The notes below the pieces were generated by a model that searched no databases, was not told where the DNA came from, and saw only the letters and a program-made list of their open reading frames with translations. A stretch of 64,000 nt of DNA from assembly GCA_964464965.1 (NCBI GenBank), contig CAYXHM010000007.1, positions 150,402 to 214,401 of the forward strand. Reading direction: 5' to 3'. A program made the position numbers and the translations under genes. The stretch's first letter is position 1. The number at the start of each line of letters is the position of its first letter. Origin of the DNA: UBA5543 sp964464965. GTDB lineage: Bacteria; Bacteroidota; Bacteroidia; Chitinophagales; Chitinophagaceae. Positions 59,659 through 64,000 of this stretch are shown here, one piece after another.

Positions 59659-60264
59659 ATGGCACGTTATACAGGACCAAAAAACAGAATCTGCCGCATA
59701 TTCGGCGAACCAATCCTTGGCTCAGGAAAAAGCCTGGACAAAAACAGCTTCCCTCCGGGACAGCATGGTAACTCGCGCAAACGTAAGTCTGCAAGTGAGT
59801 ACTCTATACAACTGAAAGAGAAGCAAAAAGCTAAGTACACTTACGGTGTTCTGGAAAAACAATTCCGCAACACTTATGTGGAGGCTGCCCGTCTGAAAGG
59901 CGCTACCGGTGAGAATCTTATCAAATTACTGGAATCTCGCCTGGATAATACGATTTATCGTATGGGTGTAGCACCTACACGTCCTGCGGCACGCCAGTTT
60001 GTATCTCACAAGCACGTTATGGTTAACGGTCATATCGTTAACATCCCTTCTTATCGCCTGAAACCGGGTGATGTGATAGAGGTGAAACCTAAGAGCAAAG
60101 TGAATACAGACCTGATGAGCCAGCTTGGTTCTAAAAACCCTAAGATCAACTGGGTAGAGTTTAACGAAAAAGATATGAAAGGTACATACCTGGCTCATCC
60201 AGAGCGTGATAGCGTACCTGAGAATATTAAGGAACAACTGATAGTAGAGTTGTATTCTAAATAA
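59659..60264 (+). CDS. rpsD: 30S ribosomal protein S4
   Basis: A 201-residue primary 16S rRNA-binding protein. The S4 RNA-binding fold is visible in ESRLDNTIYRMGVAPTRPAARQFVSH and HIVNIPSYRLKPGD. The cysteine-free N-terminal part starts ARYTGPKNRICRIFGEPIL. In other bacteria S4 represses its operon by binding its mRNA; a hairpin lies just after this gene. Confidence 0.97.
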   Translation: MARYTGPKNRICRIFGEPILGSGKSLDKNSFPPGQHGNSRKRKSASEYSIQLKEKQKAKYTYGVLEKQFRNTYVEAARLKGATGENLIKLLESRLDNTIYRMGVAPTRPAARQFVSHKHVMVNGHIVNIPSYRLKPGDVIEVKPKSKVNTDLMSQLGSKNPKINWVEFNEKDMKGTYLAHPERDSVPENIKEQLIVELYSK

Positions 60265-60270
60265 TAATTT

Positions 60271-60292
60271 AGCCCATACTACGGTATGGGCT
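60271..60292 (+). other. Intergenic hairpin between rpsD and rpoA
   Basis: AGCCCATAC-TACG-GTATGGGCT: a 9-bp perfect stem with a 4-base loop 6 bases after the rpsD stop. There is no U-tract, so it is more likely an RNA-processing, stability or regulatory hairpin than a terminator. Confidence 0.5.
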
Positions 60293-60366
60293 GTATTAAT
60301 AAAGCAGGACGATATATTTTGTATCCCTGTGATTGAAAAAATAAGTAAAAAAAATAAAATCTCAAT

Positions 60367-61362
60367 ATGGCCATATTGAATTTCCAAAAGCCGGATAAAA
60401 TTGTTCTTCAGAAAGCAACTGACTTCGAAGCCCAGTTTGAATTCCGCCCGTTAGAACCAGGTTATGGTGTTACCATCGGTAACGCATTACGCCGTGTATT
60501 GTTGTCTTCTCTTGAAGGTTACGCCATTACAGGTATAAAAATAGCCGGTGCCGACCACGAGTTTGCAACTATAAAGGGTGTGCTGGAAGATGTTACAGAA
60601 ATTATCCTGAACCTGAAACAGGTACGCCTGAAAAAATCAGTTGAGGATGAAGTGAGTACTGATAGGGTAGAACTGAACATTAAAGGTCAGGAAACATTTA
60701 CCGCCGGTATGATAGGTGATGCTTTGCCGAACTTTGAGGTGATGAACCCCGAGCTGGTAATCTGCAGCATGGAACCTACTACTAATTTCCAGATTGAGAT
60801 CTACATTGGCAAAGGCCGTGGTTATGTACCCGCAGAGGAAAACCGTATGGAAGATGCTCCCATAGGTACTATAGCTATCGATTCTATATACACGCCGATA
60901 AAAAACGTTAAATACACGATTGAAAATACACGTGTTGAACAACGTACAGACTTTGAAAAGCTGATAATGGAGGTTATTACCGACGGTACTATACATCCTG
61001 AAGAAGCCGTAAAAGAAGCATCACGTATTTTGATACAGCACCTGATGATCATCACAGATGAGAACATCAGCCTGGATACTAAACGTGAAGAAAAAGAAGC
61101 AGTTGTAGATGAAGAAACACTGCAGGTACGTAAAACGCTGAATACACCGCTGGAAGATTTAGAACTTTCTGTACGTGCGTTCAACTGTCTGAAAGCTGCT
61201 AAAATCAACTCCCTGAGCGAACTGGTACAGTACACACAGGAGGAATTGATGAAATTCCGCAACTTCGGCCAGAAATCACTGTCTGAAATAGAGCAGGTAC
61301 TCGGTGAGCGTGGTCTGCACTTTGGTATGGATATCAGCAAATACGTTCGTAATAACGATTAA
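60367..61362 (+). CDS. rpoA: DNA-directed RNA polymerase subunit alpha
   Basis: A 331-residue alpha subunit. The N-terminal assembly domain contains LEPGYGVTIGNALRRVLLSSLEG, and the C-terminal domain (from about residue 255) contains LSVRAFNCLKAAKINSL and RNFGQKSLSEIEQVL. It assembles core polymerase and contacts regulators. Confidence 0.98.
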   Translation: MAILNFQKPDKIVLQKATDFEAQFEFRPLEPGYGVTIGNALRRVLLSSLEGYAITGIKIAGADHEFATIKGVLEDVTEIILNLKQVRLKKSVEDEVSTDRVELNIKGQETFTAGMIGDALPNFEVMNPELVICSMEPTTNFQIEIYIGKGRGYVPAEENRMEDAPIGTIAIDSIYTPIKNVKYTIENTRVEQRTDFEKLIMEVITDGTIHPEEAVKEASRILIQHLMIITDENISLDTKREEKEAVVDEETLQVRKTLNTPLEDLELSVRAFNCLKAAKINSLSELVQYTQEELMKFRNFGQKSLSEIEQVLGERGLHFGMDISKYVRNND

Positions 61363-61368
61363 CAATAT

Positions 61369-61408
61369 AAAGTCAGAATCCGGAATTAATGTTTCGGGTT
61401 TTGACTTT
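61369..61408 (+). other. Hairpin between rpoA and rplQ
   Basis: AAAGTCA at the left pairs with TGACTTT at the right around an imperfect inner stem (CCGGA/TTCGGG region). A T-rich stretch follows, so it may be an attenuator that lowers rplQ expression. Confidence 0.4.
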
Positions 61409-61478
61409 CTCTTTTTATTTAATAATTGTACCCCGTAACTCCTTGACACGGTACGGGGGAAACTAAAATCAAAACGTC

Positions 61479-62051
61479 ATGCGTCACGGAGACAAAATCA
61501 ACAATTTAGGCCGTAAAAAAGCCCACAGGATTGCTTTAATGCAAAATCTGACCAGCCAACTGATAGAACACAAACGTATTGTTACTACCTTGGCTAAAGC
61601 AAAAGCACTGCGTGTATATGCAGAGCCTATCATTACCCGTTCTAAGGTAGATTCTACACACAATCGTCGTATAGTGTTCAGTCATTTGCAGAACAAAGCG
61701 TCTGTTACTGAATTGTTTACAGTTGTAGGTGATAAAGTAGCAAGCCGCCCCGGTGGTTATACACGTATTATTAAGTTGCCACGCCGTATGGGCGATGCTG
61801 CAGATATGGCTATGATAGAGCTGGTTGACTTTAACGAACTGTACAAAAAAGCAGGTGAGGATACCGCTAAGAAAACACGCCGTAGCCGTCGTAGCAGTGG
61901 TGGTGCTAAAAAAACTACTACAGCAGCAGCTCCTAAAGCAGAGGCAGTAGCAGAAGAACAAACAGTTGCTCCTGCAACAGAAGAAACTGCACCAGAGGTG
62001 GAAGAACAAAATCCAGCCCAGGAAGATACTAAAGACAATACGGAAGCATAA
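61479..62051 (+). CDS. rplQ: 50S ribosomal protein L17 with extended C-terminal tail
   Basis: A 190-residue protein. The first 115 residues are standard L17 (RHGDKINNLGRKKAHRIALM; RIVTTLAKAKALRVYAEP; RPGGYTRIIKLPRRMGDAAD). A 75-residue tail follows that is first basic (TAKKTRRSRRSSGGAKK) and then rich in Ala, Glu and Thr. Such tails are common in Bacteroidota L17 and are probably disordered. Last gene of the operon, followed by a terminator. Confidence 0.96.
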   Translation: MRHGDKINNLGRKKAHRIALMQNLTSQLIEHKRIVTTLAKAKALRVYAEPIITRSKVDSTHNRRIVFSHLQNKASVTELFTVVGDKVASRPGGYTRIIKLPRRMGDAADMAMIELVDFNELYKKAGEDTAKKTRRSRRSSGGAKKTTTAAAPKAEAVAEEQTVAPATEETAPEVEEQNPAQEDTKDNTEA

Positions 62052-62068
62052 TTTACCGGAATTTTATA

Positions 62069-62107
62069 AAGAAGGGACCTCGCTAAGCGTGGTCCCTTCT
62101 TATTTTA
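62069..62107 (+). terminator. Rho-independent terminator of the infA-rplQ operon
   Basis: AAGAAGGGACC and GGTCCCTTCTT form an 11-bp stem that continues inward as CGCT/AGCG, followed by ATTTTA. Confidence 0.88.
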
Positions 62108-62210
62108 TCCAGTTACCGACCCTAAGGATAAATGATACAAATCAGTATTGTCATTACGAAACAAATACTATTCAGAACCACCGGGCATCTTCATTCATTA
62201 GTTAATTTAA

Positions 62211-62218
62211 TATTTTTG
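62211..62218 (+). promoter_or_regulatory. Promoter -7 element TATTTTTG upstream of the large T9SS-type gene
   Basis: An exact TAnnTTTG match, but 147 bases before the ATG, which would give a long leader. A near-match (AATTTTTG) lies closer to the gene. Confidence 0.35.
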
Positions 62219-62364
62219 CTTATTAAGAATAGTTAAATAAGAATGATTATTTTGCGGTAACTACATCGGTTTTAGCTACAAATGTTTACTTAATTCTTTA
62301 GAGTAAGCCTAATTTTTGTTGTTATGGTCCTGTCTGTAGGAGTATTGGATAACAAATATTATTT

Positions 62365-64000
62365 ATGAAATTGATTTTACGATTCTTGCTTGCTTGTGTG
62401 GTCACATTAGCATTTATCCTGCCCAACCAATCAAAAGCCTGTCATTTGGGGGCGGGGGATATTTATGTTACCTATATAGGTCCAAATGCAGATGGCTGTA
62501 GCACTCCTGAGTATAAATACCAGATTAATGTTACCATCTACTACGCTTGCCAGACATGCTTCAGTAATGGTTCTGGCAATCAGCTTATCACGGTAAAATC
62601 CGCTTCTCTTAACGTAACCATACCAAACGTACAGGCTACGCCTGTAGATACAAATTCTACAATAGTGCATAGTTTGTGCGGCCAGTTTTCTGATAGCAAC
62701 AGCTGTATCCCTTATTCTGGTGAATCTCAGCCTAATGCATTCAGGGCAGCGAATTTTCCTGGCTTCCAGAAACGTGAATATTCGGTGCAGATAACATTAC
62801 CTGGCCCTGCCCCGGATTGGACATTTTCATGGACTTCGGGTGCAAGAAACGTTGGCACGAATACCGTAGGCCAGCCAAGCCTTTATATAGAAGCGGGCTT
62901 GAATAACGTGACTAAATACGCAAATAGCACACCTAGGTTCAATAGTAATCCATTACCATATATTTGCGTAAACCAGCCTACCACTTACTTGAACACGCCA
63001 TTTGATCCTAATGGGGACTCGGTTGTTGTAATAAACCAAACGCCATATACGGCTCCTGCTGCCCAACATACCTATGCTGCAGGGTATAGTAATGCAGACC
63101 CGGTAGGATCGGCTCCGTCCAACCCTTATAATCTTAACCCTTTTACGGGTGCTGCTACTTTCACACCCCAGCTTCAAGGCTTTTATATATTCGGCTTTAG
63201 GGCAACAGATTATGAATATGGAACTGGCGTAGAATTAAGTTATGTTTACAGGGACGTGCAGGTAGCTGTTCTGCCTTGTAATGCGCCACCTCCGCTCATC
63301 GATACATTGTCGCAAACGCAGACTGAAGTAAACAATGCTAAAATCATAAAATCTAAAACCTTAGGTGAGACAGTATTTGTATGCCCAGGCAGTAACATGG
63401 ATATTAGCTTGACTACCCAGTCCTCCAGTCCTGGTGGTAAGATATATATGTCAGCAAATACAGAAATATTTACTGGTTCTACCTTTTCTGCTCCTGCCAA
63501 TGGGGCTGATAGTGTGAAAGGAACTTTCAATTGGACTCCTGCTCCTGTTGATGTTGGATTTCATACTTTGGTAATAACCTCTAAAGACTCAACCTGTCTT
63601 ATTACACAGCCCATTGTTTTGGTGAGCTATAGGGTTATATTAGTAAATGTGACCCCTGGTTTGGACGCAGGTCCTGATGTTAAGATATGTGAGTTTAATC
63701 CCAAAACAGTTCCTTTATACGTATCAGGTGCGGAAGATCTGCGTGTTAAATGGACATTGGACGGTGGCCCGGCGGAAGGTATCAGTAATGATGCTATTCC
63801 CAACCCGACCCTGACTACTACTAAGAATGCTTCCTATGTAATATCCACCCCTGACCTGGCAGGTGCCTGTAAGGCAAGCGATACTATCAGGACAATAATT
63901 GACCCGGGCGATGGCGTTAGGATTTTCCCGCAAAACCCCGTTGACTCAACTAAGGCATTGGTAATGTGCCGCCCCGGTTACCTGCAGTTAGAGGCATTCC
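62365..64000 (+). CDS. Large secreted T9SS/gliding-type protein, N-terminal part (runs off the window)
   Basis: An open frame of 545 codons from ATG 62365 to the window end without a stop. A signal peptide (LILRFLLACVVTLAFILP, cleavage before QSKAC) is followed by Cys-rich beta domains: HLGAGDIYVTYIG, YYACQTCFSNG, and repeats with PFDPNGDSVVV and GAATFTPQLQGFYIFGFRATD, which look like cadherin/PKD-like modules. GLDAGPDVKICEFNPKTV marks another Ig/PKD-like repeat. The layout matches giant Bacteroidota proteins ending in gliding-motility or T9SS sorting domains, but the C-terminus is not visible. Confidence 0.75.
   Translation, partial: MKLILRFLLACVVTLAFILPNQSKACHLGAGDIYVTYIGPNADGCSTPEYKYQINVTIYYACQTCFSNGSGNQLITVKSASLNVTIPNVQATPVDTNSTIVHSLCGQFSDSNSCIPYSGESQPNAFRAANFPGFQKREYSVQITLPGPAPDWTFSWTSGARNVGTNTVGQPSLYIEAGLNNVTKYANSTPRFNSNPLPYICVNQPTTYLNTPFDPNGDSVVVINQTPYTAPAAQHTYAAGYSNADPVGSAPSNPYNLNPFTGAATFTPQLQGFYIFGFRATDYEYGTGVELSYVYRDVQVAVLPCNAPPPLIDTLSQTQTEVNNAKIIKSKTLGETVFVCPGSNMDISLTTQSSSPGGKIYMSANTEIFTGSTFSAPANGADSVKGTFNWTPAPVDVGFHTLVITSKDSTCLITQPIVLVSYRVILVNVTPGLDAGPDVKICEFNPKTVPLYVSGAEDLRVKWTLDGGPAEGISNDAIPNPTLTTTKNASYVISTPDLAGACKASDTIRTIIDPGDGVRIFPQNPVDSTKALVMCRPGYLQLEAF

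Larger units (their letters stand above)
62052..62364. other. Intergenic region between rplQ and the T9SS-type gene
   Basis: 313 bases without a convincing gene. It holds the rplQ terminator (62069-62107), a promoter element (62211-62218) and about 145 bases of AT-rich sequence before the ATG at 62365. Nothing else was seen. Confidence 0.6.

Overview
This window is chromosomal DNA from a member of the Bacteroidota, most likely Chitinophagales/Chitinophagaceae-like. The evidence is: secreted proteins ending in type IX secretion system (T9SS) sorting domains, GEVED-domain surface proteins, promoter elements of the TAnnTTTG type instead of the enterobacterial -10, few Shine-Dalgarno sequences, a Bacteroidota-type arginine decarboxylase and dipeptidyl peptidase IV, and the order infA-rpmJ-rpsM-rpsK-rpsD-rpoA-rplQ. 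No rRNA, tRNA, CRISPR array, insertion sequence or prophage gene was seen.

Layout. 1-11.5 kb: the end of a surface polysaccharide locus, all on the + strand and tightly coupled. It holds a DegT-type aminotransferase tail, five glycosyltransferases, a CE4 deacetylase, a Wzy-like polymerase, a NodU/CmcH-type carbamoyltransferase, a sugar-nucleotide epimerase and a WecA/WbpL-type initiating transferase. Half of the complete genes start with GTG or TTG directly after the previous stop. 11.5-34.4 kb: housekeeping and metabolic genes on both strands (TrmH-type methyltransferase, ClpS, DPP IV, YihY/BrkB, a cytochrome c/copper-monooxygenase-like lipoprotein with a thioredoxin-like partner, MgsA, a YycJ-like hydrolase, two DUF983 proteins, an AraC regulator, QueG, YigZ, a PagL-like deacylase, a DMT transporter, arginine decarboxylase, CarA, threonine dehydrogenase, a sirtuin, FtsY, Icd).

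34.4-46.4 kb: the most unusual region, seven genes on the - strand. Four encode T9SS-exported Ig/GEVED surface proteins. Three encode periplasmic aryl-sulfate-sulfotransferase-like propellers, all retaining the five active-site residues known from E. coli AssT. The two kinds are interleaved, and homologous terminator hairpins and a nearly unchanged sequence patch show that part of the array arose by tandem duplication. This array is my best candidate for an undescribed system: surface or periplasmic sulfuryl transfer linked to exported adhesin-like proteins.

46.4-62 kb: MtaB, a lipoprotein, ClpB, a PolX-like protein with a degenerate polymerase site, Cmk, a Kazal-like lipoprotein, an M20 dipeptidase, QueA, GmhA/GmhB (heptose synthesis for LPS) and the infA-to-rplQ operon with rpoA. 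62.4-64 kb: the first part of a large secreted T9SS-type protein that runs off the window.

Across the window the TAnnTTTG element explains several apparent TTG starts as promoter sequence. In a subset of genes the real start lies only 7-10 bases beyond that element, which suggests leaderless or nearly leaderless mRNAs.
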